Shown here one piece after another: positions 34,646 through 43,390 of a stretch of 64,000 nucleotides of DNA. The stretch spans positions 56,114-120,113 of the forward strand of contig NZ_JBAHUR010000012.1 of assembly GCF_036689815.1 (NCBI RefSeq), given 5' to 3'. This DNA is from Magnetovibrio sp. PR-2. GTDB taxonomy: Bacteria; Pseudomonadota; Alphaproteobacteria; Rhodospirillales; Magnetovibrionaceae. The number at the start of each line of letters is the position of its first letter. Position 1 is the first letter of the stretch. The translations under genes and the position numbers were made by a program. The notes below the pieces were generated by a model. That model was not told the origin of the DNA, ran no database searches, and saw only the letters and a list, made by a program, of their open reading frames with translations.

Positions 34646-35097
34646 TCTTCTTATCAATACAAAACAAACAGCATCTACATGCAAAGCACTTAATCAACAG
34701 TAATGCAATGATGCCCTATGCACAAAGCTCAGAGTTGCAGAGATACTTTGCAGCAATGGGTTTAAATCTACCAACTAACCACTTTAATTCAGCTTACCAT
34801 TTGCACGCATGGGCTGGCACGTTAGATGAACTAATGTTGTTTAGATTAAAGGAAACACATAAATTTGATTTCATAGTTGAACTCAATCCAGACAAAGCAG
34901 TGTTATTAGTCCTAAACAACTGGAAATGGTTTAAAGATAATAGCAAAGCATATAAGCGCGCTAAGCCAACACCACAAACACAAAACACCATTGATACAAA
35001 CAAGCTGTTTGAAGTTCCAGATAACACAACAGAACGCAAGCTTGAAACCTATGAAGACATGTTAGCTTTAGCAGACTGTAAGGTGCACTCACAATGA
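34642..35097 (+). CDS. phage protein of unknown function
   Basis: A 151-residue protein coupled to its neighbours by ATGA overlaps on both sides. It is rich in H, N and Q in the first half and has a hydrophobic core around ELNPDKAVLLVLNNWKWF. No DNA-binding or enzymatic motif was recognised. Confidence 0.6.
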   Translation: MIFLSIQNKQHLHAKHLINSNAMMPYAQSSELQRYFAAMGLNLPTNHFNSAYHLHAWAGTLDELMLFRLKETHKFDFIVELNPDKAVLLVLNNWKWFKDNSKAYKRAKPTPQTQNTIDTNKLFEVPDNTTERKLETYEDMLALADCKVHSQ

Positions 35098-35432
35098 TTG
35101 ATAATGAGCAAGAACAAGCCGCCAAAGAAATTATGAACTTGATACTTGCTATCAAGGGCAAAGAGTTTGATACATTAATGGATGATAATGTAGAGCGATC
35201 CACATACAGCATGGAAACATCTACAATAGCATTTGAGTACGAATGTCTTGATGTTGGCAATGTGCCACGGGTATGGAGACATGAAGCGTGGTGTAGCTTA
35301 AGTGAAGATGAAGATTATAATGGAAGCATTGTTTTGGTAGTGATTGAAGGCGAACCAAACATTGAACACTTCAAAGTGTACAGCGATCTTGATTTTAAAC
35401 AGTTTCTAATGCGGTTAAAGATGGTGCTCTAA
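35094..35432 (+). CDS. acidic phage protein of unknown function
   Basis: A 112-residue strongly acidic protein (IDNEQEQAAKEIMNLILAIK at the start, SLSEDEDYNGSIVLVVIEGE in the middle). The ATG overlaps the stop of the gene upstream. The acidity and mid-sized length are seen in DNA-mimic and anti-host proteins, but nothing beyond composition supports such a role. Confidence 0.58.
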   Translation: MIDNEQEQAAKEIMNLILAIKGKEFDTLMDDNVERSTYSMETSTIAFEYECLDVGNVPRVWRHEAWCSLSEDEDYNGSIVLVVIEGEPNIEHFKVYSDLDFKQFLMRLKMVL

Positions 35433-35434
35433 CA

Positions 35435-35638
35435 ATGGTTACAAACAGAGACATATATACAGCGACTAATGAGTTGATTAAAGCAAAGGGTCCAGAGCAA
35501 GCGCTTGCACGTATATATGAGCGACTTGAAGAGTTGGAATATAAAGACCCAGAAGGCTACCTTGTTTGGAAAAGCATGTTGACAGCGTACCAAGCACTTA
35601 TCCAAGCGTTCCCAGGCGACCACAACACAATTAATTAA
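35435..35638 (+). CDS. small helical phage protein (67 aa)
   Basis: A 67-residue helical protein (DIYTATNELIKAKGPEQALA at the start) that follows the previous stop by 2 nt. It is the last gene before the virion block. No family is recognised. Confidence 0.58.
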   Translation: MVTNRDIYTATNELIKAKGPEQALARIYERLEELEYKDPEGYLVWKSMLTAYQALIQAFPGDHNTIN

Positions 35639-35686
35639 AAAACAAAGACAAAGATAAAAAAGACAAAAAAGATAAAAAAATTTAAA

Positions 35687-35712
35687 CATAAATAACTACA
35701 CAGGTATAAATA
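35687..35712 (+). promoter_or_regulatory. paired CATAAATAACT / TATAAATAACT motifs
   Basis: CATAAATA (35687-35694) and TATAAATA (35705-35712) lie 18 bp apart, each followed by ACT. They are upstream of the virion block, about 150 nt before its first gene, with an intrinsic terminator in between. Confidence 0.4.
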
Positions 35713-35758
35713 ACTGTAGAAGCAAATATCATATTAAGGCTCCTATATTATTTTAGCA

Positions 35759-35792
35759 CTAAAAAGCTCACTGGAAACAGTGGGCTTTTTTC
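35759..35792 (+). terminator. intrinsic terminator before the virion block
   Basis: AAAAAGCTCACTG and CAGTGGGCTTTTT pair with one G-U around GAAA and run into a T tract. It is followed about 20 nt later by TATAAATA. Confidence 0.86.
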
Positions 35793-35810
35793 TTTTGCCA
35801 ATAGCAAAAA

Positions 35811-35818
35811 TATAAATA
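35811..35818 (+). promoter_or_regulatory. TATAAATA motif before the portal operon
   Basis: TATAAATACAT lies about 20 nt after a terminator and 29 nt before the first virion ATG (35847). Its text is closely similar to the sites at 40352 and 50859. Confidence 0.5.
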
Positions 35819-35846
35819 CATGCACATAAATTTATGGAGTTACAGC

Positions 35847-36053
35847 ATGTGTTTTGGATCAGCACCTCCTCCTCCAATGCCTAAAGTAGAAACACCGGAA
35901 GAAGCTAAGGCACGTAGAGAGAAGGAAGAGAAAGAAAATAAGATAGAACAGAATACCAAGAACATGAAGCGCAAAGGCGTTTCAAGTATGGTTAATAAGA
36001 AAACTGGATTCTTAGGCGTTAAGGATGAAGATATAAAAGGCGAAACATTTTAA
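35847..36053 (+). CDS. small proline-rich N-terminal virion-block protein
   Basis: A 68-residue protein that starts MCFGSAPPPPMPKVETPEEA, followed by a charged helix and a short end. Comparable short proteins with a CFGS-PPPP start occur directly upstream of podovirus portal genes. The stop overlaps the portal ATG (TAATG). GGAG precedes ATG 35847. The function is unknown. Confidence 0.65.
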   Translation: MCFGSAPPPPMPKVETPEEAKARREKEEKENKIEQNTKNMKRKGVSSMVNKKTGFLGVKDEDIKGETF

Positions 36054-37639
36054 TGGAAGCAGCACGTATACAAAAAAGATTTAACAGTGCTGTTACGTTA
36101 CGTAGAGAAATTGAGAAAGAAACGTTCTACGCATACAAGTACACATTACCAGCTAAGCAGAGTATGAGTAATGTTGGAAAGGAACAAGACAGAACACAAA
36201 TCTACGATGGAACAGCAACATCATCTGTAAACAATCTAGCTACAAACATTGAAAGCAACTTGTTACCACAAAATGTTATGTGGGGTGAGTTGGCTTTGCG
36301 TGAAGCAACTACATCAACGCTTGAAAAGCGCAATCGTTTAATGAAGGCCAACGCAGTCATTCATGAACACTTTAAAGATTCAAATTTTTATTTAGCAACA
36401 TATGAAAGCATATTGGATTGTGTCATTACAGGCACAGGCTGCATAGCAATACGTGAAGACGATGAAGGTATAAGCTACGAAGCAATTCCAATAGGTGAGT
36501 TATATATATTATCTAATGCCAGAGGCGTGATTAACACTGTATTTCGCACGCACGAACTAACAGCGGAACAAATAGCTGAGCACTACAGTAACATCCCATC
36601 CTACGTACAAGAAGCCGTAAAGGAAACACCACAAAAGAAATATAGCGTCATTGAAAGTGCAATAACCAATAACCGTATAACAGAATATGGTGTTTGGTTA
36701 ACAACAAGCACAGAAGGTAACTATATGGGTATTACCAAAGGCGGTGAGTGGCACAAACTTGTATATCAAAAACAAAAGCATAATCCATTTATTGTTTATA
36801 GATGGACTAGAATGCCTGGAACGGTTTGGGGTGACAGTCAAGTAAAACAAGCTCTACCGCACATTGTAACTGCAAATGAGATCATGAAAGATGTTCTTAT
36901 AGCAACAGAATACGCAGCTAATGGCCTCTGGCAAGATACAAACCAAGGTGGCTATAATCCAAAAACTTTAAGAAACCAAGTTGGACCCGGTAAAGTTATC
37001 AGTCCAGAAAGCAAACTGGAAGCAATGCAGTTTCCAGGCGATATAAGAGTCGGTGCACAAACATTACAAGATCACAGAATGCAAATACGCGAATTGCTAT
37101 TTGATAATGATCTGCCACAACTAGCACAAGGCGACAACTCGTATATGACAGCATACGAGACAAGCGTAAGGCACGAAAAGTTCTTACGTGTAGTCGGCAA
37201 GCCTGCACTACGTTTTCAAAAAGAATTGCTGGAGCCTGTGTTTGAACAAGTTGTTCTACGCATGGTTGATAGTGGCGATTTGGAAATGCTTAAGGGTATT
37301 GAGCATGACATAGAAAGCAAAGTTGAAAGTGCAGCAGATAAATCCATGAAGATCAGCGAAGCTATGAATGACTTAAGTGTTCTTACGCAGGCAATACAAG
37401 CGTTCACACCACAAGTTATTGCTAAGAACGTTGATCTAGACAAAGCGTCTCGCAAGTTCTTACTTAACACTGGATTTAGCGTGGACTTATTCAAAAGCGA
37501 AGAAGAAATACAACAACAAACAGAAAGGGAAGAGCAAGGCGCACAAGCTGAGCAAGCACTTAACGCAGCACAACAGGGCAGCGATATACTTAATAGCTTA
37601 TCACAAATTGACGCGAGTAACTTTGCTTTAAATCAATAA
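36053..37639 (+). CDS. portal protein (T7 gp8-like head-tail connector)
   Basis: This forms the dodecameric ring through which DNA enters and leaves the capsid. The 528 residues match the T7-type connector in length (T7: 536) and in segments such as EKETFYAYKYTLPAKQS near the N-terminus, TIESNLLPQNVMWGEL-like text, and GTVWGDSQVKQALPHI. The C-terminal 40 residues are rich in E and Q. It starts the T7-ordered virion block and is coupled to genes on both sides by overlapping codons. Confidence 0.9.
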   Translation: MEAARIQKRFNSAVTLRREIEKETFYAYKYTLPAKQSMSNVGKEQDRTQIYDGTATSSVNNLATNIESNLLPQNVMWGELALREATTSTLEKRNRLMKANAVIHEHFKDSNFYLATYESILDCVITGTGCIAIREDDEGISYEAIPIGELYILSNARGVINTVFRTHELTAEQIAEHYSNIPSYVQEAVKETPQKKYSVIESAITNNRITEYGVWLTTSTEGNYMGITKGGEWHKLVYQKQKHNPFIVYRWTRMPGTVWGDSQVKQALPHIVTANEIMKDVLIATEYAANGLWQDTNQGGYNPKTLRNQVGPGKVISPESKLEAMQFPGDIRVGAQTLQDHRMQIRELLFDNDLPQLAQGDNSYMTAYETSVRHEKFLRVVGKPALRFQKELLEPVFEQVVLRMVDSGDLEMLKGIEHDIESKVESAADKSMKISEAMNDLSVLTQAIQAFTPQVIAKNVDLDKASRKFLLNTGFSVDLFKSEEEIQQQTEREEQGAQAEQALNAAQQGSDILNSLSQIDASNFALNQ

Positions 37640-37857
37640 TGAAAGATCAAAAAGATTACGACAAGCTTATAGCAGCTATAGGCGAGTGTTTTGACCATGA
37701 ATACGGCGACACAGTTCTAGAATATTTAGAATACATTACTAAACGTAATGGCATTGATGCAAATGATCCAAACCCGCATCAAGCAGTATATAGATGTGCA
37801 CAAGAGGCACTTCTACTAACAATTAAAAACAAATTGGAGGAATACAAGCAGTTATGA
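37639..37857 (+). CDS. small phage protein in the virion block (72 aa)
   Basis: A 72-residue helical protein coupled to the portal stop (TAATG) and to the next gene (ATGA). It has conserved-looking YGDTVLEYLEYITKRNGIDA text. No family is recognised. Its position between portal and scaffold suggests a small structural or assembly role. Confidence 0.6.
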   Translation: MKDQKDYDKLIAAIGECFDHEYGDTVLEYLEYITKRNGIDANDPNPHQAVYRCAQEALLLTIKNKLEEYKQL

Positions 37858-38108
37858 CAACAAGAAAGAAAACGACAAAAACACAAACACAAACACAAAC
37901 ACAAACACAAAAGGAACATCCATTTGATGAAGTTATAAATAAAAAAGAATTGCTTGAAAATGCTGTAGACGCTTATGAAAAGTCACTAGTGGCACGCAAT
38001 AAAGCAGAAGACGAATATATTGAATGCGGAGAGCATTTAAAGAAAGTTCGTAATGACATATGGCAAACTGTACACACAACACTTAATAACCAAGGAATTA
38101 AACTATAA
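37854..38108 (+). CDS. TQ-repeat phage protein (84 aa)
   Basis: An 84-residue protein with a basic start and the peptide repeat TQTQTQTQTQ, encoded by a perfect ACAAAC hexanucleotide tandem, followed by a coiled helical region. The repeat is prone to slippage and may vary between phage relatives. Overlaps on both ends show it is part of the translated operon. Confidence 0.6.
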   Translation: MTTRKKTTKTQTQTQTQTQKEHPFDEVINKKELLENAVDAYEKSLVARNKAEDEYIECGEHLKKVRNDIWQTVHTTLNNQGIKL

Positions 38109-38824
38109 TGGAAAATGAAAGCGAGACACAAATAGAAGAACCAACTAACAATACATTTGAAAGCGTTGAAGTTTCTACGCAAGACGAAACACCAACACCA
38201 ACCACCGAAGACACAGACACTGACATTGATTACAAAAGTGAATACGAAACAACAAAAGAAAGTTATGATAAGTTACGTGAAGAGTTTAATAAAGGTGTTC
38301 CAGAAGAATACAAATATGAAAACAGCATTAAGGAAGCATCTCTAGATATTTTAGATGAAGATGGTTTAAAAACATTTTTTGAAGAAGCTAAAGAACATCG
38401 TATTACACAAGACACAATGGATTGGTTGATTAAAAAGCAACAAGAAACACTTGCACTTGTAGCACCAGCACAAGAAACAAAAGAAAAAAATGTACTTGGT
38501 GAATTGCAATACGATTGGGGAGACGAGTTTGATAAAAAACTTACAGCAACTGCAAAATATGCAATGGCAAATTATCCAGAACCAGTGTGGAAGCACATGC
38601 AAACCAATACAGACACAGTTAAGTGGTTATATGAGCAGTTAGAGCAAAACAGAGGGCATAACCCAATAGACAGTACAGAGCAGCCATCTAAGCAGCCAGT
38701 TACAAAAGGATCACTGTACGAGCTTGTAAAAGACCCAAGGTATAAACTACCCGCAGGCGACCCAGCAGGTGAAGAGTACAGGGCACATGTAAGACAGCAA
38801 TTTGAATACGCAAACAAAAAGTAA
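38108..38824 (+). CDS. scaffolding protein (T7 gp9-like)
   Basis: This is an acidic, mostly helical protein of 238 residues, as expected of a capsid scaffold (T7 gp9: 307). The N-terminal 50 residues are rich in T, E and D; the centre has a long helix and the C-terminus is basic-aromatic (EEYRAHVRQQFEYANKK), fitting the helix-turn-helix contact with the capsid shell. It lies directly before the capsid gene, separated by a terminator and a TATAAATA site. Confidence 0.8.
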   Translation: MENESETQIEEPTNNTFESVEVSTQDETPTPTTEDTDTDIDYKSEYETTKESYDKLREEFNKGVPEEYKYENSIKEASLDILDEDGLKTFFEEAKEHRITQDTMDWLIKKQQETLALVAPAQETKEKNVLGELQYDWGDEFDKKLTATAKYAMANYPEPVWKHMQTNTDTVKWLYEQLEQNRGHNPIDSTEQPSKQPVTKGSLYELVKDPRYKLPAGDPAGEEYRAHVRQQFEYANKK

Positions 38825-38845
38825 GTATTATACAAACCAAAAAAC

Positions 38846-38873
38846 AAACCCGCTAATTACAGCGGGTTTTTTT
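38846..38873 (+). terminator. intrinsic terminator between scaffold and capsid genes
   Basis: AAACCCGCT and AGCGGGTTT pair around AATTAC and are followed by more T residues. It would insulate the highly expressed capsid unit. Confidence 0.86.
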
Positions 38874-38889
38874 GTGCCAACTCCAAAAA

Positions 38890-38897
38890 TATAAATA
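38890..38897 (+). promoter_or_regulatory. TATAAATA motif before the capsid unit
   Basis: TATAAATA lies 17 nt after the terminator and 190 nt upstream of the capsid start, giving that gene the longest leader in the virion block. Confidence 0.5.
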
Positions 38898-38920
38898 GAT
38901 ATAGCGAATTAGTAGCAACC

Positions 38921-38987
38921 CTAGCACTGCACATTATGCAGAGGGCCTACTGTGCGGGATGCACACTTTAGCCAAGTAATAGGCTAG
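38921..38987 (+). promoter_or_regulatory. structured leader of the capsid gene
   Basis: Three hairpins can form: CTGCA/TGCAG (38927-38941), TGTGC/GCACA around GGGAT (38951-38965) and TAGCC/GGCTA (38969-38986). An alternative outer stem CTAGC/GCTAG (38921-38925 with 38983-38987) would enclose the first two. It could be an RNA stabiliser, a processing site or a cis-regulatory RNA. No known riboswitch class is recognised, and there is no T-arm consensus, so it is not a tRNA. Confidence 0.45.
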
Positions 38988-39087
38988 CACAGACCCAAAG
39001 CATGGACGTTAAGACTACGTGGTGTGCAGAGGCAATCCAAGCGAAACATTCAATACATACAAGACATATTTATGGAGGACATTATAA

Positions 39088-39903
39088 ATGTCGAATACAG
39101 CAAATGTGGCTTTTACGCAAGAATGGGAAGCATCTTGCCAACATGAGCTACAACAAACAGAAAGCAACTTACGTTCTACAGTACGTAACAAGCGCACTAA
39201 AGATTCTAATATTGCGCATTTCCCACAATTAGGTGCTGGAACACCTACAATTGGTAAAGCACGCCACTCGCAGCTAAAACCAATGAACTTAGAGCACACT
39301 GATAAATCAATTACATTAACTGACATCTATGCAACAGAATGGATTGATAGTGTTGATACTTTAAAAACTAACATTGATTACCAAGGTGAATATACAACTT
39401 CTATCGTTGCTACACTAAACCGTGGTCTAGACTCACTAACTATTGACAATGGATTAGCTAACTCAACCAACGAAGTAAGTGTATCAAACACACTTAATAA
39501 AGCTGGTATACAAGCACTAGGTAAAGCAATGAACCAAGCAAAAGTACCAATGAGTGACCGTTCACTTGTAATTGGTGCAGAAGGCCTAGATGACATATTA
39601 AACGACACTACATTAACTAGCCGTGATTTCGTTGAGCAAAGCTTGCTTAAAACAGGTAAAGCAGAAAACGTGTTAGGCTTTGATATTGTATATATGGAAG
39701 ACGAAACATTGCTACCAGAAGCAACAACAGGACGCAAAGTTTTTGCATACTGGAAAAACGCAGTTGGCTTAGCAATGGCTCAAGATTTAACAATCAAAGT
39801 AGACAGACTTCCTAAAGAAGACATGGACCAAGTTATGGGTAAATTATCCGCTAACGCTGGTCTACTTATTCCTGGTGCTGTCTTTTGGGCAGACATTGGA
39901 TAA
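39088..39903 (+). CDS. major capsid protein
   Basis: This would form the icosahedral head shell. The 271 residues follow a scaffold gene and precede a small beta-rich protein and the tail-tube genes, as expected. The N-terminal region has TQEWEASCQHELQQTESNLR, the centre ITLTDIYATEWIDSVDTLKT, and the C-terminus LLIPGAVFWADIG. An HK97-type fold is likely from length and context but is not proved. GGAGG at about 39073-39078 provides a strong ribosome site. ACA is clearly a frequent threonine codon here, relevant to the phage tRNA-Thr. Confidence 0.85.
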   Translation: MSNTANVAFTQEWEASCQHELQQTESNLRSTVRNKRTKDSNIAHFPQLGAGTPTIGKARHSQLKPMNLEHTDKSITLTDIYATEWIDSVDTLKTNIDYQGEYTTSIVATLNRGLDSLTIDNGLANSTNEVSVSNTLNKAGIQALGKAMNQAKVPMSDRSLVIGAEGLDDILNDTTLTSRDFVEQSLLKTGKAENVLGFDIVYMEDETLLPEATTGRKVFAYWKNAVGLAMAQDLTIKVDRLPKEDMDQVMGKLSANAGLLIPGAVFWADIG

Positions 39904-39918
39904 CAGGAGGTATAAACA

Positions 39919-40296
39919 ATGGCTACAGTAAATAACACAGAAGGCGCAGAAATCGGATACAACGTAGAATTTATTTCTCAAACATATGATTTCTCAGCAA
40001 CCGCAGCAGGCGATGTAATTCAAATGCTAAACGTTCAAAACGGCACACGTGTACTAGAAGTATCTATTACACAAGCAGCTTTGGGCGGTACTGGTACACT
40101 TATCGTAGGTGATGGAACTGATCCAAATGGTTACATTACATCTACAAATGCTAACACAGCAGAAACCGTTAAACAGAATGGTGCTTATGCAGTTGGTAAA
40201 GAGTACACCGCAGACGACACAATTGACGTTACAGTTGAAACAGCGGCTGTAACAGGTTCAATAACAGTAATGGCAACAATCGTTCGCACTTACTAA
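39919..40296 (+). CDS. putative head decoration protein
   Basis: A 125-residue beta-rich protein, high in G, T and V, starting 15 nt after the capsid stop with an AGGAGG site. This size, composition and place are typical of capsid cement or decoration proteins. No family is recognised by sequence. A terminator follows directly. Confidence 0.68.
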   Translation: MATVNNTEGAEIGYNVEFISQTYDFSATAAGDVIQMLNVQNGTRVLEVSITQAALGGTGTLIVGDGTDPNGYITSTNANTAETVKQNGAYAVGKEYTADDTIDVTVETAAVTGSITVMATIVRTY

Positions 40297-40321
40297 TAAC
40301 GGACTGCTCACACAGTGAAAG

Positions 40322-40353
40322 AAGCCTTGTTCTAACGAACAGGGCTTTTTTTA
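40322..40353 (+). terminator. intrinsic terminator fused to a TATAAATA motif
   Basis: AAGCCTTGTTC and GAACAGGGCTT form an 11-bp stem with a TAAC loop followed by a T-run. The T-run directly abuts TATAAATA at 40352-40359, so one promoter and one terminator share sequence. Confidence 0.88.
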
Positions 40354-40359
40354 TAAATA
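40352..40359 (+). promoter_or_regulatory. TATAAATA motif before the tail-tube operon
   Basis: TATAAATACATATAC lies at the end of the terminator T-run and 24 nt before the tail tubular A start. Any -35 element would fall inside the hairpin, which argues for a -10-only promoter. Confidence 0.5.
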
Positions 40360-40382
40360 CATATACTTATGGAGAAAGGTAT

Positions 40383-40982
40383 ATGGCGAGCAAACTAGAC
40401 ATACTAACAAACACATCATTAAAATTAGGCGGAGACACAATTCAATCTGAATCACTTACAGGTACAGAAAGCGACCCGTATGAAGTTACTGTATTGGTTA
40501 ACTTGTATGAAACAATCAAGATTAATGAATTGTCTAACAAAGAGTGGAACTTTAACAGAGAGCAGATAGAAGCATCGCAATTACCAACAGCGCCAATTGA
40601 TGTAGATTGGAGCACAAAGTATTCACTACCTTCTCCAAGCCTTGATCTAATTGCAGTAACAGACAAGCTTACAGGCACAGAAATAAGTTATGAACTAAGA
40701 CGCGGCGAGATACTTTGTAATGTAGATACTGGTGTTATATGCGAATATCACGCAGACATTGATGAAAGCGAAATGCCACCGTATTTCGTTGAATTGCTAA
40801 TAGCACGTTTATGCAAAGAATCAGCATATGCACTAACTACAGATATTAATTTAAAACAACAGTTTGATGAAGATTACAGACAAGCACTGTATGACGCAAA
40901 ACTAGCAGATTCAAATACAACACCAGCGGACACATTCATAGCAGATGATACAAGTTCATACTTACGAGCAAGGAGCTTGTAA
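40383..40982 (+). CDS. tail tubular protein A (T7 gp11-like)
   Basis: This is the gatekeeper ring protein that connects portal and tail nozzle. The 199 residues match T7 gp11 in length (196) and in the opening DILTNTSLKLGGDTIQSESL and WNFNREQIEASQLP segments. GGAG precedes the start. Tubular B follows after 2 nt, as in T7. Confidence 0.87.
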   Translation: MASKLDILTNTSLKLGGDTIQSESLTGTESDPYEVTVLVNLYETIKINELSNKEWNFNREQIEASQLPTAPIDVDWSTKYSLPSPSLDLIAVTDKLTGTEISYELRRGEILCNVDTGVICEYHADIDESEMPPYFVELLIARLCKESAYALTTDINLKQQFDEDYRQALYDAKLADSNTTPADTFIADDTSSYLRARSL

Positions 40983-40984
40983 GA

Positions 40985-42934
40985 ATGAGATATTCACAGT
41001 TTTCCTTTGCCACAGGTGCAACAAATCAAATTGATGCAAGAGCAGACAAGGAAATATTCAAAACAGCGTGCAAAAGCCTAACTAACTTTATTCCAACACC
41101 GCAAGGACCGTTTACAAGTAGACGTGGTTTGAAGTGGACAGCAACGCTTACAGATGAACGTGAAAAACTGTTTACGTATAAGTTCAACGACACACAAGAA
41201 TACTTACTTGTTTTTGGCAACCAGCAAATCAAAGTGTTTTATGATGATGAATTGAAAGCAACAGTTACAACAGGCGTACCATACTTGTATGACGACTTAA
41301 GCACTATCAAAGTTAAGTCAATGGGTGACACGCTAATCATCATGCATTCAAGCTACCCAACAAAAACGCTTATACGTGATGGAAGCCATGTAGATTGGCT
41401 ATTTGATGATTTTGCTTGGGATACAAACCCATTCCACAGATACATTGATACTAAGTTTGATGGAAGCAATAACCTAATTACACTCAACCCAAACAACAAC
41501 ACAACAAGCGGAACTGTCACAGCGTCCACAGCAATCTTTACAGATGACTGGGATGGTAAGGAAATACGTTTCAGCACATCACGCGGCGACGGAATTATTA
41601 TAATCAATGACGGAACACTTACGGCTACAGCGTCCACTACAGCCGCATATGACATTGTTGAGGACCTAACGGGTACTGGCACAGATGATAGCTGGAAAGA
41701 GATAGCGTACAGCCCACACAGGGGCTATTTCACAGTTTGCGAACAACATGACGGACGTTTGTACTTTGCAGGCGTATCAGCGGAACCACAACGCACATTC
41801 GCAAGCGAAGCTGATAATTTATACACGTTCTCCACAGCGGACACTACAGCATCCGATCCATTTACATCTGCACTTGCGGGTAGTGTGGAAGTGATCAAGG
41901 ACATGAAAAGTGCTGGAAACTTGATGGTGTTCACAGACAGCGGTGAGCACGAAATACACAACAACGGCGCAGCCATTTCCTACACAGATCGACAAGTCTC
42001 GCATCGCACAAGTTATGGCATCAACGATTTGCCTGCCGTTGTGGTTGATAATGAAATACTGTTTACAACTGCAAATGGTAAAGAGTTGAGGGGCTTTGTT
42101 TACAACGCAAACACAGAAAGCTTCACAGGTAAAAACTACACGCTGATCCATGACAAAGTAACAAATCCAACTTCGCTTGCTTACCTACGCAATTACCTTG
42201 ATGCACAAGCAAACTATGTGTTTGTGCTTAACGATGATGGCACAGCAACCGTGTGCATGATCAACGTTGAAAAAGACATTTTAGGTTGGAGCGATATAAC
42301 AACAAACGGAACATTTAATTCATTTAAAGTTTGTAATGCTGATCATGGAAACGGAAAGAAAGACACACTATACGCAATTGTAAGCAGAACAAACGGAGTG
42401 TACTTAGAGCACTTAACAGAAGATGAAGTATTTTTAGATTGCTATTACGAAGACACAAACGGCACTGCAACAGATACATGGGGTGCATATGCACCACTTG
42501 CAAATGAAGAAGTGCAAGTAGTAACAGGTGAATTAGGAACACCTCTTGTGCATGGTGTTGTTACAGCAGATGGAAGCGGAAACATCACGCTTAATGAGGA
42601 AGTAACAGATATACAAGTTGGCTACACAATAACACGTGAATTTGAAAGCCTTCCATTATCACCAATTGTACAAGGGCAATTGTTGAGAGGAAGACGTATA
42701 AGAGTTGTAGAAGTTGAACTAAATATAGAAGACACATATTCAATTAATGTGCAGGGTAAAAACAAAACGTTTAGATACCACGGTGATAATTTGTTAGATC
42801 AAGCACTAACAGCATTTACGGGAACAACTAAGTTTAAGTTAGGTGGGTTTAGCACTGATCCAACAATATCAATTAGTGTAACAGACCCAACAGAAGCAAA
42901 GGTAAGAGGGTATACAGTTACAATAGCAGTATGA
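40985..42934 (+). CDS. tail tubular protein B (T7 gp12-like nozzle)
   Basis: This forms the tail nozzle. It opens with YSQFSFATGATNQIDARADK and FIPTPQGPFTSRRGLKW, typical of gp12-like proteins, followed by beta-propeller-like repeats. The length is 649 residues against 794 in T7, so some peripheral domains are missing or shorter. It overlaps the next gene by 4 nt. Confidence 0.87.
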   Translation: MRYSQFSFATGATNQIDARADKEIFKTACKSLTNFIPTPQGPFTSRRGLKWTATLTDEREKLFTYKFNDTQEYLLVFGNQQIKVFYDDELKATVTTGVPYLYDDLSTIKVKSMGDTLIIMHSSYPTKTLIRDGSHVDWLFDDFAWDTNPFHRYIDTKFDGSNNLITLNPNNNTTSGTVTASTAIFTDDWDGKEIRFSTSRGDGIIIINDGTLTATASTTAAYDIVEDLTGTGTDDSWKEIAYSPHRGYFTVCEQHDGRLYFAGVSAEPQRTFASEADNLYTFSTADTTASDPFTSALAGSVEVIKDMKSAGNLMVFTDSGEHEIHNNGAAISYTDRQVSHRTSYGINDLPAVVVDNEILFTTANGKELRGFVYNANTESFTGKNYTLIHDKVTNPTSLAYLRNYLDAQANYVFVLNDDGTATVCMINVEKDILGWSDITTNGTFNSFKVCNADHGNGKKDTLYAIVSRTNGVYLEHLTEDEVFLDCYYEDTNGTATDTWGAYAPLANEEVQVVTGELGTPLVHGVVTADGSGNITLNEEVTDIQVGYTITREFESLPLSPIVQGQLLRGRRIRVVEVELNIEDTYSINVQGKNKTFRYHGDNLLDQALTAFTGTTKFKLGGFSTDPTISISVTDPTEAKVRGYTVTIAV

Positions 42935-43377
42935 TTAAAATTGAGATTAAAGAAGCAACAAAAGAAAGATTAGATGAACTATGGAAAGATGTAAGAAAGC
43001 GTGACAAGGAAGAGTTGTTACATTTTGGAATTGATGACACAAACTATGAAATTACGTTAAGTGCAGAAGAAGCATATATAACATACGTAAACGATAAGCC
43101 GCTTTGTTTTAATGGTGTGCTTGATTATGGGAACACTGTTGTTTTGGCGTTCTTTGCGACAGACAAGTTTAATAAATACTTAAAGCAAATTGTTATGTAT
43201 GCAAAAGAATACATAAAATACATAGAGATAAAATACTTTGGAAAAAAACTTAGTGTTCACGTATGGAGTGAATACCTAGATAGCCAAAGATTTATAAAAG
43301 CACTTGGGTTTAAGTGGGATGGCAAAAAGATTGCTATGCTTCCATCTAACCAGTTAGTGCTTATTTACGATAAGTAG
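42931..43377 (+). CDS. GNAT-like protein at the T7 gp13 position
   Basis: The 148 residues lie between the nozzle and gp14-like genes, exactly where T7 has gene 13. The protein shows an acetyltransferase-like beta/alpha pattern with SQRFIKALGFKW near the C-terminus, which resembles the end of the GNAT core. Whether it is enzymatically active is unclear because no acetyl-CoA loop of the usual R-x-x-G-x-G/A form was seen. It is coupled to the gp12-like gene by an ATGA overlap. Confidence 0.68.
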   Translation: MIKIEIKEATKERLDELWKDVRKRDKEELLHFGIDDTNYEITLSAEEAYITYVNDKPLCFNGVLDYGNTVVLAFFATDKFNKYLKQIVMYAKEYIKYIEIKYFGKKLSVHVWSEYLDSQRFIKALGFKWDGKKIAMLPSNQLVLIYDK

Positions 43378-43390
43378 GAGAAAGGATTAA

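Noticed and set aside
38921..38987. Possible tRNA in the capsid leader
   Set aside because: The branched folding recalls a cloverleaf, but there is no T-arm consensus, no acceptor end and no plausible anticodon stem.
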